A stretch of 64,000 bases of DNA from Puffinus mauretanicus (GCA_023333565.1 JAJKFH010002198.1:2356001-2420000), one strand, 5' to 3'. Shown: positions 38,878 to 51,835, numbered from the stretch's first letter. Made by a program: numbers and translations. Notes: generated from the letters alone by a model not told the origin.

Positions 38878-38980
38878 AAAAAAAAAAAACACACCACCAC
38901 CCCCCCCCCAAAAAAAACCCCAACCCAAAACCCAAAAAAACCGCCCCCCAAACCCCCCCCCAAAAAACCAAAAAAAAACC
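38878..38980 (-). repeat. C/A-rich tract, G-rich on the minus strand, quadruplex-prone
   Basis: About 100 bases consist of A runs and C runs; one G at 38943 is the only other base after the flanking edges. The C runs include C10 at 38900-38909, C6 at 38944-38949 and C9 at 38953-38961, with several CCC or CCCC blocks. The minus strand therefore carries many G-triplets separated mostly by T runs. Open frames across it on both strands are low-complexity artefacts. Confidence 0.85.
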
Positions 38981-41900
38981 CACATACATTGAGCTGGACA
39001 AGGACAGATCTGGTAAGCCTTGCATGTATTAGCTTCAGCAGCATCTGTAATTCTTCATTTGCCTGGTTTTCTTCCAGTTTCAGGAAACAGAATTGTATGT
39101 GAAATTCTGTGTTACCAATTGAGTTCCACAGCTTGTGTGTCACATTCAAACATAAGCTATTAAGCTGGTTTGTAGCTCCATGCAGTTTAAATACAACAAA
39201 ACTTCCATTATAAAATCTAGGACTATCAGATTGAAGGGATCCTTCAGTCAGCTTCCATGACTATTAGATCTTCGTCCTTTAGTGGTCCACAATATCAAAA
39301 TCACATCCTTTCCACATTTTCCACCAGAACTACTTTGATTTCGGATATAAAATAGCAACAGCAACAAGGAATCGTAATGAATACATTTCTATGATATCAG
39401 TCTTACTAGCCCACTCTTCAACTTAGCACTACAGCTAGTGAAGTTCAGAGAGGTCATATTTGGAAATGAGAAACAAAGTAAAAACTAGAAAGGTAAAAAG
39501 TCAAGCTGTTATTTTATATACAGTTTCACACGTTTTCATCTTCTGATTTGACTGTAACTATCAAACCATCACACTAACTCTAGAGGGGGGAAATAACAGA
39601 CTATGGTGCAAGGCACACACTTTCTTACATAGCTTCGCTTTTTTCTTTGACTGATGCTAAGAGATTAAAGCGATTCTTAAAGTTTCATAAAACACAAATT
39701 AAAGGGCCATGACTTTCAGCATAGGTAAAAGCATGGGAGTTTACAGAGTTCAGTGAGAGCTATTGAAGACATGGCACAGCTGGTGACAAGGGTCAGACCA
39801 GACATACAACTGACTAGATACTAAGCACTGAGTCTTGAAAAAAATTGAAGTAAAGCTTTAATTAGAAAATTAAAGTAAAACAGTAAAATTAGAAAAGTTA
39901 CTAACAGGCAGAAAGGAGAAGCATATTATTGCATCATTAATGTTTTTTAACATGTGGGGCCTAGCTTTCAGTTGAGGAAAGGTCTTTTTCTGAATAGGTT
40001 TTTGGATAATGCATTCTTCATTCATGTTTTGTTTTTGAAACCATTACTGATCTATCAAAAGAAAGTCAGCAACTGATATCAACTTATACAAGGAATGATT
40101 TTCATGCTACATAAATATCTTTTGGCAAAGATAGTAAAGTTTTAGAAGAGGAAAGGTAGAACAATATGATTATTATTTTTTCCCCTACAAGATCCATCAC
40201 ACATCTTTAAATAGAGGAAGAAGCAATTTAAATACTGTGCCAAATGAATTAAAAAAATTAAAATCACAGACATTACCATATCTACCCCTGAGTTTTCTAG
40301 GGAATCTGGCCCCTGCTCTGTTCTAACTGTTAAATAGTTATAAAGTAGTCACACATAATACACTTAAATTAAATATATTTACTTATCCAAAAATGAAAGA
40401 GAAAGAAATCTAAAAACCTTTTTAGCCACACACTAGTGCATAACCCTTCACATTCTTCACTTCAGCTTCCAATTTCTAGCTCATTATAACATATTAAATT
40501 GCTTCAAGACATTTGTAGGCAATATAAAAGAAAGTGTTAACTTAAACTACTTCACTTATTATCTTGTACCTTGAGGGCAAGCTGTTAAGTAGTTGCTGAA
40601 CCAGTTTGTGAACTCCACTCCTCTTGCCAGTCATGAACTCATGAACTTTTTACTGAAGGTGTTGATTTTCACACAGCTGTCCTCAATTCACATGTTCTTA
40701 GGACAGGATCTAGGTAAAGTGACTAAACTGACTTAAAAAATACTCCAATAAATTGCAAGTTTGTAAATCTTGTGGCATGATGTTGTTGAATATGCATATA
40801 TTTATACACACACTCAGTTATCCATTCAAGAATTAAGGGTCAACACCACAAAAAGAAAACCCTAAGTGACTGCCTCCTTTCTGTCTCCTTTTTGTCTTCA
40901 AATGGGTAGGCACAGGTGACTCTTGCTTTGTGGCTTGTTTAGAATGTCTTTTAGTCAGAAGTTTTATTTCTATATTAAAAATATCCCTAAAAATTATATA
41001 ATTGTTATGGCGTTATCCTTCATTTTAAAACAGACTAATTGCTTGGCAGAAGTTTCTATTGCTCCCTAACATGCAAGAAATTAAAAAATTAGAACATAAT
41101 TTTATCCAAAAACATGTAGGAAACTACCTAGAGCTCAACTTGGGAAACCCAGGTGAGACCTCACTGTCCTGCATATGAACACAAGCAAAATGATGCACTT
41201 CTTGTTTGCCTGCAAAAGGAAGAAGCAGCAACGCTCAGGTAAACACAATTTCCATCCCCCAGAGTGTGAGGAAAGGCTATCACAGACCTCTCCTCTCCTC
41301 TGAGAGTCTACTTACTCTTTGAAAGTTGAAAGGTCAGTAGCTGTCTGTCAGACAATACACTTCACTCTTTCCCAATACTCAAAAATCTCTGTTTTTTCCC
41401 ATGAGAAGCACGAGCCTAGCACTAGAAGGCTACACCTGCCCCTTCCCGCCTTTTTGCCAACCACCCCCTGCAGCAAAGGGCAGCGCCGCTGCCTGGCCAC
41501 GTCCCGCCTGCTGTCGACACCTTGTCAAAGATATTCTCACCGTCAAACCAGTGCTCTTGCACAGGCCGACACCACAAAGACTTCTCCATTGCTGGTAACA
41601 CTGGACAAGAAAAGTTACCAAAAGGAGGAACAATGGCAAACACTGCCGAATTTTTCAATTTATTTATTCATTTAAGCGGTAAAACTTTCTTACAATTACA
41701 ACCACAGTAAACGAGTTTTGAAGCACACATGCTGAGTGTTTGCTTGATTTTGGTGAAGATATTCAGCTCTTGCCAGTTTAAGGCGGCATATTGGTTAGAG
41801 AGAGGATGTTACATGATGTAAATTTGCTCTGTGGAAATGTGTTTGTGAGCTTTAGCAGCGAGTCATAACTGATGGCATGAGTAAGCAGCATAGCAAGGGA

Positions 41901-42943
41901 GTTAATTGCAATGACATGCAGAAGTATGATTCTAGTTTTCTCTTTGGGGTAATGATATTTTAAGAATGACCCCTGTAGTACAGACCATCCATTTACTGAT
42001 AAAATGGCTAGGTACGTAACTGCCACATAAGCAACTTATTTTTCTCAAACTCCGGGCTAAAATACCTAGCAATTCCTTCTCTTTCTTCTGATTTTTCCAT
42101 TGCCAAATGCCAGAAATATTGGCTGTGACACCCTGAGTCTTTCCTCTGATCAGAACTAACACTATTGTGGTTTAGTCCCTCTCTGTTCTTTTCTTACTAA
42201 GACATAGGTTCAGAGGATCACAGTGAACGAGGTTTAGAAAGGACTTCAGGAAGTTACCTGCTATTCTGCTCTGCCATAATACAGGGTCAGCTATCTACAT
42301 CACTCCTGTGAGATGTTTCCTGGCGTACTCCATTCAGCAAAGGAGGGTCTTCAGCCCACCTGAGTAGCCACAGCCTTGCTTTTTTTTTTTTTTTTAGGAA
42401 TCTTTAGCTTTTTCTGCATATGATCGAGTCTTTGCCTGCTGCTGTCTAAACCAATGATTAAGCCACTTCTCCTGTCAACAGACAACTTGTTTCCTTACTT
42501 TTTGCAAGTGCTTTAGTGTAACTGGAGAGCTTTATCTTTTCTCCTCATAAGGTTCTCTTCTGCTGTCTTAAATAATGGCTTTTTTTTTTCTTTTTCTTTT
42601 TTTCCATTTTGTGCTTCCAGCATCTTTGATTTTTTCTTTTGACTCTCCCCTGGTCTTTCTCACTTTGTCAACACCTCTCTTGAGATGTGCTACCTAAACT
42701 TGGACACAGTATTCCCAGTGAGACCTACCAGTCCTGATCAGAGCTGCAGGGTTATCCATGGGTCTTACTGGAAGCTCTTATGTCTACACATGCGGGTTTC
42801 TTTTCTGCAACAATACAACACTGTTGGTGCAAGTTCAGCTTTTGACTCAGTGAACATCAGCTCTTTTCTATCTTATTATTGTGTACGCTGTTGGAAAATT
42901 TTTTGGGGTCAAAAGATCTCTACTGTCCATCCCATGACAGTAA
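38981..42943. other. Unique non-coding stretch with T-rich tracts near its end
   Basis: No gene recognised. The patch at about 41420-41600 is GC-richer, and short frames on both strands there match nothing known. A run of about 16 T lies at 42380-42395 and T-rich sequence at about 42580-42606. Confidence 0.5.
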
Positions 42944-42965
42944 AGAATCATAGAATCATAGAATA
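42944..42965 (-). repeat. CR1 3' octamer tail
   Basis: Two full AGAATCAT units and a partial third on the plus strand correspond to the (ATTCTATG)n-type microsatellite at the 3' end of CR1. It marks the exact 3' boundary of the insertion. Confidence 0.85.
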
Positions 42966-43455
42966 GTTTGGGTTGGAAGGGACCTGTAAAGGTCATCTAG
43001 TCCAACCCCCTGCTGTGGGCAGGGACATCTTCAACCAGAGCAGGTTGCTTTGCATCCAGCCTGACCTTGAATGTTTCCAGAGATGGGACATCTACCACCT
43101 CTCTGGGCAACCTGTGCCAGTGTTTCACCATCCTCATTGTAAAAAAATTCTTCCTTATATCTAGTCTGAATCTCCCCTCTTTTAGTTTAAAATCATTCCC
43201 CCTTGTCCTGTTGCAACAGGCCCTGCTAAAAAGTTTGTCCCCATCTTTCTTATAAGCCCCTTTTCAGTACTGAAAGGCTGCAATAAGGTCTCCCAGAAGC
43301 CTTCTCTTCTCCAGGCTGAACAACCCCAACTCTCTCAGCCTTTCTTCATAGGAGAGGTGTTCCATCCCCCTGATCATTTTCATGGCCCTCCTCTGGACCC
43401 GCTCCAACAGGTCCATGTCTTTCTTCTGCTGAGGACTCCAGAGCTGGAAGCAGAA
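42944..43455 (-). mobile_element. CR1 retroposon, 5'-truncated 3' end, antisense
   Basis: Read on the minus strand this is the end of a chicken-repeat-1 non-LTR retroposon. It holds the last part of the reverse-transcriptase ORF2, the 3' untranslated region and an octamer tail (AGAATCAT repeats at 42944-42965 on the plus strand). The ORF2 piece encodes a characteristic CR1 stretch, including KDMDLLERVQRR, SYEERLREL and SLEKRRLLGDLIAAFQY. The frame then breaks at about 43264-43270, where one base appears to be missing after the AFQY codons and a TGA follows at once. Homology stops near 43455, so the copy is a typical 5'-truncated insertion of about 0.5 kb. CR1 insertions normally lack clear target duplications and I see none. 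Confidence 0.93.
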
Positions 43456-45879
43456 GTTGCAAGCCAATCTCATTTGACAAGAAACAGTTAAGAAGTGAAT
43501 CAGGTTTCTTTGTCTTTGCCAATAAAGGCTGAGTATTTAACAGAAAACGCACCCCGCCCCACGAAACAGCTGTTTCAGCTCCGTAAACCAGATTATCTTA
43601 TTATATACATGTACACACACACTCTGAGTAAGTGACATACAGAGAAACTAGATGTAGTAACTAGAAAGTTAGTGCAGTTCTCTCAAGCTGTGGTAAGAGT
43701 TTGGGTAAAGTATCAATGTGGATAGAGAAGAGTTGAGAGGTTTCTTTAATAACAAAAATCAAAAATACCAAAAAGATTCTCTGAGTCTTCTTCTTGCTGA
43801 CTCTTTTTAGAATGAGATCAATTCCTGAAATGCCTGAAAGTACAACTAGGTGATGGTTGTAAAGTTAAGGCACTGTTTGCGGAACAGTCAGCTTCTGGAA
43901 TTATCGTTATTATTGGAATAATTAGCCTGCCTGTGTGTGATATATAATTACACACATATATACACCTACCAAAGTTAATAACTTTTCCTTTAAAATGAAA
44001 AAAACCCCACAGTTTGGGTTTTTTATTTTATTTATAGTGTACATGCTAAGGCTTCTGCTATGACACATAAAGGGATCAGCAATTCAAAAAATAACAAAAA
44101 GCTACATGTTTTAGATAATCTGATGTTTTTTTGGACATAATAAACTGTACCTTACTGCATATTCATCTGAAGTTTCAATTAATCCAAGACACAGGTTTTG
44201 GAGAATGTTGGGTGTTTTGTTACTATACGGTCTGCAGAACACCAAAAGTTTTAATAATTTGTATTTTCTTTTCTGTTGCATGCAATCCAAATAACTATGG
44301 TACATTTACTTTCCCCTAAATTCTCTTTAGGTGCTCTGTGGCTCCTGAACAGCAGGTTCAAAACAGTTCCAAAGGCTCGTCAAAACAGAGTTTTTTCAGG
44401 TAAAAACCAGAGTTAATGTTAATGGTATGAGAGAGGTTGTATTCTGAGGCAAGGTGTTCTGCTGCTTTGACCAGTATGAGTTCATTCTCTAAATTTTTGG
44501 ACTAAATTGGGCAAAATTATTTCAATTTGCATTTTTAAAAAATGTAGTTATAAAAAAACCTAGCAAAGCCTTCTCTTCACACATCAACATTTCAGCAGAA
44601 AAGTGAGTCTCTATTAAAATATTTTTTAGGTGTTGAACACTCTTTCTGAAGTTAAGTGGAAAGAAATAACCAGGGCTTTTTATGATTCAGGAGGCTGAGT
44701 CCACCAGTATTGGAGAGATGTTTTCTTGCAGGGTTAAACATCTTGACCCTGTGTCCATCCTAATACACTTTGTCCTGTGATAAATTAATGTGGTGAATTG
44801 TTTCATGCAAAGCACCTTATTTTCCTCTAGTTCTAAATATCACCAATATGTTATCTTGCAATATATCAATGCACTTGATATTCAGCCCACTTAGGCAGCA
44901 AACAACACAAAGCTCTGGGGTTCACCTAAAGAATTTTCCTCCTGATTGCTGCAAAAGAAAGAGCTACGAGAGGATTCATCCCCTTTCAAAGAAGTTGAGG
45001 AATGCAAAAACTCTCTTATTATTCTGGATTTAAAACCAGTGCTTTCCAGCTTTCTTACAGGAGCTATATCTGGCTTGCCCTTCACATGATTGTCTATGCC
45101 TGCCAAGGAAATACTGTTTACATTTTTAAATTGTAGCTTCTCTTCAGCAACATTCCTTAAAAAAGGAAAACATCATAAATTTTGAAAGCATGTCATTTAA
45201 GGGGAAACAAAAAGACAAAAAAAATTAAACAATAAAATAAATTAAATGAAATGCCACTGACAACAGAAAGTCATTGTCACTAAATCCAAATAGAAATGCA
45301 GATAATGCGGAGGCTTTCAAGTAGCTATTTGTTTATAGTTTGAGTGGATATTTAACAAGTAAATTAAGTGAACATATCCTCAATATACTATGCTTTGCTC
45401 GATGCTGTATTTATAGTGCATTTGTTTCTCATGACAGTAAAATAACACAACTCAAATAGCATTTTAGTGAACATAATCTGCAGGTTATCAGTAAAACTAA
45501 CATCAGATTGGAACAACTCTTTATTGCAAATTCATATCTATCTTAAACTACCAAATCATTAACTACCTGGAAAAACAGCAACTGAGTAATTTAGTGGCAC
45601 CAATACAGTTTCTTAAACTGGTCTCTCTCAAAGACCAATCTTGAGCAGGAACTGAAAGTTATCGTAGAAGTGGAAACAACCTGTAGTTCTTCCAGACCTG
45701 AAAGAGTCCTTTTTTTCGATACTCCATAGATACACCTTAGTCATACACAGATCATAAAATTTACCTTCGCTAGAAGACTGATGTTATGTGGTTACTCCAA
45801 ATGTAAAGTGAGGCAACTGTAACATCTTAAGAAGGGAGTTTCAAACAACTCTGTGTAACCTAACTGAAAAAAACCAGGT
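43456..45879. other. Unique AT-rich non-coding stretch
   Basis: No gene recognised. It holds a small hairpin at 43999-44024 (stem AAAAAACCC with GGGTTTTTT) and a 69-base plus-strand segment with strong splice-like borders at 44331-44399, discussed as a finding. Confidence 0.5.
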
Positions 45880-46360
45880 TGGGAGCACAGTCTCTGTCAG
45901 GATGTTATACAGTCAGTGGGGACACCCTTCCAGAGGGTGATTTATTGAGCCACTGCCTGTGGAGAAGAATTAAGAGGTGGCCTAATGAGTACCAGCTGAT
46001 TCAAGAACAGAAACAGGTGAAGGGAATTGTGAGCAGACATGTGATCGTTGCTGGAAGGAAGATATAAGAGAGGCGATGGAGAGAGACAAGGGAGAGAGAG
46101 GTGCAATGGAGAGAGAGATATGGTAGGGCTGCCCTGATATGATAAAGGCTGTGCATGTATGTCGCAACAACTGCCAAGTAATGCTTTTTGAGGAGGGTGA
46201 GTTCTGAAAGAGTCGTGTCAATACAGCTCACGATGACGCACAGATGAGATCACACCAGGTTGCTTTTCAGATGCTTTCCTGAGACCCTGAACATGAAAGA
46301 CCTATGCAATGTTACTGTCCAATTTTGCCACCGCGTGGTGAATAAAGGAGGGAGAGATGG
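45880..46360 (+). mobile_element. Weak LTR-like segment
   Basis: The stretch differs from its surroundings. It is GC-richer, has a TATA-like TATAAG at 46063-46068, a GA-rich block at 46077-46121, and an AATAAA at 46341-46346 about 280 bases after the TATA-like site. That arrangement is typical of an old LTR or of a small promoter and terminator pair. I could not find matching TG...CA ends or a target duplication, and I cannot name a family. It may be unique sequence. Confidence 0.2.
46077..46121 (+). repeat. GA-rich purine tract
   Basis: GAGAGA blocks alternate with short interruptions over about 45 bases. Simple polypurine sequence, part of the LTR-like segment. Confidence 0.65.
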
Positions 46361-49300
46361 TCCTATCAAACACATCACCCTCTTTTAGCTGTCATGCATG
46401 GATTTAGGAAGAGGAAATTCTCCTTTTTGTTACAAGAGTCTGTTAAGAACAGCTAAAGGAACTTGTCATTTGTGCTCTCCTTTTTCACTAGCGCATGCAA
46501 TCTTGCCAGTCAGAGCCTGCTCAAAGACGATCAGAGGCAGCATAAATGACTATAAGTATGGAAATGCATGTGGGCATGAGTGAAGTATCAGCTAACACTC
46601 TTATCCAAGACAGGAATTTTGATTAATATATTTAAAAACTATTCAAGTAACATTATGCAATTATTTGCATTTCAATCTTTTAAAATTAAACATGTGATTA
46701 ACTACTCATTGATTCACCCGAATCAAAGCTATGCTTTAAAAAGGTTGCCTGTTTTTTCTTTTCACTCCAAAGTGGATAAGAGCTCTTTGTTATTTCTCAG
46801 ACTGATTTACCTTGCGAAGCCTCAGTTCTCACTTTGCACAGAAAACTGACATACTTGACACATCAAGAAAGCTTTTTCACTCTTATTAAAGTGTCCTCCT
46901 TTCTGTTTTGAGGACCATGAGTGGGTAGGTCGTGCCCTCTGTGGTTTGACCATCATATTGATTCAGGCTGTCTGCAGTTCAGCTAGATATCAGAACTGCA
47001 TGTTAAAAAAAAAAAATCCTAACAAATTTCCTACCCACCCAAATCCAAACTGGAAAGCCACCCACCCACAATGGCTCTACTCTGGCTTCATCTCCTATGC
47101 CTCTGATATAATTTCAGCATCAGATATTAGAAGTTAAGGCGTATTTTCAACAGACACAGTAGGGAATGCAATGCAGAAGTGACAGCACTAAAAGCCTAGG
47201 TTTAGCTTGTAATTCTTGTTTTTTAATATTATCATGTCCTCAAGCAAGCAAGGAATTTGATGACTGAATACCAGGGGCTCCAGGGAATGTAAAACATCCT
47301 CACATGGATTTTTCTCTCTCTCACTTGTCGTTTGTTTCCAAGATGAGTTCATCCATTTTTAGATGCTCAGGGCCAAATTATAGATATGGAAGTCAGTGAA
47401 GCAGTTTGTGTTAAAAAGAAGAGGTAGGGGGAAGAGAAGGGTAAGCCTCTGTAATGCTTGAGCACCATTTGAAGAGTGTGCTTCCTCAAATCATAAAGCT
47501 GCCAAGAATCCCAGACAGCCAGAACATACATTACTTTCAACACCCAGCCAGCCATCCTTTCCTAACCTCGCATTCTCTTCTACATGCTAAGAGCACAGAC
47601 ATAAGACTTCTTAGATTAAAACCCACTAATTTCTATACATTATGTTCTACAAATAAATTTTTGAATGTGAAATATTAGGCAAGTTAGCTATGAAAACCAA
47701 AACTGAACAGTTATCTGCCTTTATTGTCAGGTTCGTTTTTTAAGTAAGGAAAGAAGTGGATGAACTCTTTGGGGATAGCTTGTAATTGATAGGAAAACCA
47801 AAAAAATTACTATTAGAAAAACAAAGAATGACTATTACTGTATTATTACTACATCAAAAGTATAATTCTTCCTAAAATTGTTACGAAACATAAAATCATA
47901 ATGCAGGACAATTACATGTTGCTATACTACTGGGGCTTTTGGGGGGAGGGGGCGAGAGGAAGGCTTGACAGAAATAAACATACCAATCTGTAAGTAGCAT
48001 AACTAGTAAAAGGCAGGAGGAGCTGGTGCATTATCCAAAGGTGTCAGGTTTTATTTGAGAAGATAAAATGCTCCCTAAGCAAATTATCACCACTTCCCCA
48101 CTGGAGATTATTGCCCTGTCAGATCTGCTGGCATCATCACACATGTTCCCTTCTGTAACCTGCTGCTGCAAGTCAAATGAACTTGGTGGGAGAGGAAAAA
48201 AAAAAACAACCAAAAGCAAGCTTCAACCTCCCTCTTGAAAGCATTCGGACTCATCTAGACATCTTTGACAGAATGAGGGTAGGGTAACTGTCACGTGCAG
48301 TTTTGCTGATGGATATGAGGTCACAGGGACCACTAGTGACAAGAAGGAGGATGCAATGAGGGTGCAGGCACATGCAGTGGCGTCTTACGCTGCTGCAACA
48401 CAATTGCAACCAGAAATCTCCTGTGAACAGTGCTGAAGTGGCACCAGTGCCTCACCAGTGTACTTGGAAGACAAGTTAATAGCTTTTACATGATCTACAT
48501 GATCTGTGACACTAAACGCCTGGTCCGGTGCTTAGGCATGGATGAGGGGCACTGAATGGGAGTTGATACAGATAAGACTGAGGCCACCTTGCACAACAAA
48601 TGTCACGCCACTGAAAGGTTGAAAGCACATGCCTTTCCTTTCTAGCCTGAGTTCACAATAGTAACTGTATTTTCTGTGGACGATAGATAGTTACAGGGCA
48701 GCACTGGTAAAGAATGTTGTTTTTCACTTCTCCGCTCTGGCTGAGATGTAAATACTTTGTTCATAGGCAGCTTTTTTGTGATCCAAGCTTTTTTCACCTC
48801 AAGAGTGAGTCACTGCAGGGCAGCCTTACAAAGCTTTGAAACAGATATCTGGGCAAATGGTGGCAACAACTTGATACATCGAGTTTAGTGGAAAAAATGG
48901 ATATGTCCATGGTCTCTAATCGCTACTGATTTCTCATCCCCAGATTTTTGAGTGGCATACAAGAATACAGTATTTATTGTGAATGTCATATTGCTTTGAA
49001 AAGTCTTATCTTCCTTTAGACAGCCTTCATCTTTTGTCATCTTAAGCAGGCTGTGGAGCCAAATTAATGAGAAAATTACCAACTGCTCAGAATTAGGACA
49101 ATAGCTAAAACATCTTAAAACCTGTCCTTAAAGGGAAGGACTGTAAAGCAGTTTGAGAGAAAGACTGAGATATTTATTTGGAGGTGTCTGTTACTTTCAT
49201 TTCATCTATGTAACCTTGACTTAGGTGACATTTTCATTATCAAAATATGAAGTTACCTTATATGTTGCATGTAAAGAACACTAAAAAAAAAAGAAATGTC

Positions 49301-51614
49301 GTTCTTAAATATCCTTAAGATGTGCTTTTTATTATTACAATAATTTTTCATTTAAATGGCATTACTGTTTTCATGTTGCCTCTTAAAAAACAGACCAGAA
49401 AGACACATGGATGTACTAGTTTTAAATTGTTACTTTCCATAGTATAGGTATTGAGATCTTGGTGAGGAAATGTTTAACTTAATATATTAGTCTGTAGATC
49501 TGCCAAAAGTATTAATATACATCATAAACTGAACAGCATGTTATTCAGTCTGACCATTAGTGATTAATTTTAAAATGTCTGTTGGATCTTAAACTGATTA
49601 TGGATTATGAATCTGACAGGGATATACAATACTAGATTCAATTTGGAAATATTTATTAGCTCAGATCATACCCACCATTATCCAACATAACTTTTACCTT
49701 CAAGCCCATAAACCACATGTTGGGCAGACATTAAGGATCTGTCAAGAAGCACATAATGATGGTGATTTCCAGGGCACGGGCTTCAAGGAAAGAAACAAGA
49801 GGAGTAAGATGGGTATATGTTGATTTAATATGCAGTCTGACCAAATCACACTAAAATATCTCTGTGTCCCTTGGATTGTATTCCTCCCATTATGTACAAT
49901 TGTCAAAAGATATGTTAAATTGAATGGTTTTCAGAAGTGTGAGTCCAATGAATGCAACACAGAGAGAGCAAGAAAAACAGAGGTTTAAGTGCATAATGCA
50001 TACCCTTAGTAGCACAAATAGGCACTCCACCTGCCTCTCAGGCATCCATGTACACAGAGGATGTTCCTCTAATTCACCAGTGAACACTTGTTTACTTATA
50101 TTTCCACACAATCATCGTCACTCTGTTCATCATGCATAAACTTTTGTTTCCTAAAACTACCTACGTTTCCACGTTAGGTTAAAAAAAAAAGTATTTCCCC
50201 TTGATGATATATGTTGATGAGTTGGAATTGTTGTATTTAATATATTGTAATATTTCATATGTTTACTAAGAAATCACTGTCTCTGTTTCTAATGTTTCTT
50301 GTAGGTCTATATGGTCTAAGTGAAACATTGGGTAAGAAATCGTAAAGCTTTCCCTTTCTACTACCATTATGAAACAGAAGTATTTTATTTTTATCACCAA
50401 GTCTTCTGAAAATTTTCTGTGCTCTAATTGCTAATATACTTGGCTGATAACATTAAGAGATATCAAAGAGGGATTTGTCTTCTGTTGTAAATCTAATAGA
50501 TACATAATGGTGATGAGTTTCTATTAGGTTCTAATTAGGAAACATCTGTTCTTGCGTATCCAGATCAAATGGATGAGTCTGCTTTATTCTGGAGTAATGG
50601 TTGATGATTTCCAGCAGAGAGTTATATGAATTAGGTATTTTTTACACTGCATATTTGCCAGGGTTGTAACCAGTGGCCCTTCACGATGGGTAACAGTGCA
50701 AGCTCATTGAACAGGTGATTGAAGTCAGTGGTACCTCTTGTGAAGCTCATTTTTCTACTCAAATAACAATACTTTTTTTTTCTTGTATATGAAAAAGTAT
50801 TTCATAGCTTGTATGTCATTTTGTACGACTTTTCCCACAATATTATTCACTACTGTCAATTCTGAAAGAACTAGATGGACGCATAATTTGCACATTCTTT
50901 TCAGGCTTTCTGAAGTATAAATACTATATATTGTGGAAACTGCACGCTGTCTCATTTCTTATGCTTTTTCTAGGTAGAAGTAACTCATCGTAATGAACAA
51001 CTGACCTTTGTGCACATAGTTTATCTTCATAAAAAGCATAACTTTTAAAGCCTCAGATCTTTTCATTGCAGGAGTGTGAAGTCAAACAGAAGCAGAAATA
51101 GTGAGAAAATTCTCTTCTTCACTATGTTAATGTAGTTTCTAAAACAGGTGGGTTTTTTCCTTTTGATGTTGCAGAGATTTTTTTTTCATAAAAGACTAAA
51201 CAGCTATATGTCTTGTGTCAGATATTTCTGTGTCACAGGTGAACACTAGACCTAAGTCAGAGATAAGGTCATCCATTTTTCTGGTATTTTGGGAAGGTGT
51301 GTCTCAGGACTGTCTGGTATTATCAGGCAGCTACATAGACCAGTTTTTTTAATTTTGATGAATCACTTTATTAGAAGTCTTAAACCATTCTACTTATGTC
51401 TAAAACCTGGGTAACACAGTGTTTTTCATTTTTCTTCATTTTGCTTCATTTCCTCTAGGAAAGCATCAGTGACCTCATGTACTTTACATTTTCTTTTCTC
51501 CAGATTCTTCATGCAACAAGTTCCTCAAACACATTCAGCAACAACAGTTGAAAGCTTGCATTTATTTTTATTCATCTTAAATAAAAATCAATTTTTTTTT
51601 TCAGAGTTAGTAAT
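46361..51614. other. Unique non-coding stretch
   Basis: No gene recognised. It has a G-run group at 47932-47952 (GGGG, G6, G5). A 27-base segment at 50305-50331 is framed by a good branch point, pyrimidine tract and donor, discussed as a finding. Confidence 0.5.
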
Positions 51615-51656
51615 AGTAGAAATTCTTCAGGAGGAAGACCAGTAGAAATTCTTCAG
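51615..51656 (+). repeat. 16-bp direct repeat, period 26
   Basis: AGTAGAAATTCTTCAG at 51615-51630 recurs exactly at 51641-51656. This is a small tandem-type duplication just upstream of the CR1 copy. Confidence 0.85.
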
Positions 51657-51835
51657 AAGGCAGAGCTAAAGGGCTTCCTAAGTAATATTTGTGTTTTGAT
51701 GAGGTCATTTTTGAGGCTGACAGTATGGGATGTATGAGGTCAATATAATTCATCTCAACTCCCATATTGTAACAATGCAAACATGATTAGGTATTTGGAA
51801 GTGCCATGTGCTGATGAAAAAGGAAGTCCTGTATG

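Noticed and set aside
38829..39149. Lysine/proline-rich (plus) and glycine/phenylalanine-rich (minus) open frames
   Set aside because: They arise entirely from the A/C homopolymer tract and have no coding character.
43264..43552. Minus-strand frame resembling a reverse transcriptase as a functional gene
   Set aside because: It is the broken end of a 5'-truncated CR1 copy with a premature stop after AFQY.
43999..44024. A/C and G/T inverted repeat (9-bp stem)
   Set aside because: It comes from homopolymer runs with no further structure around it.
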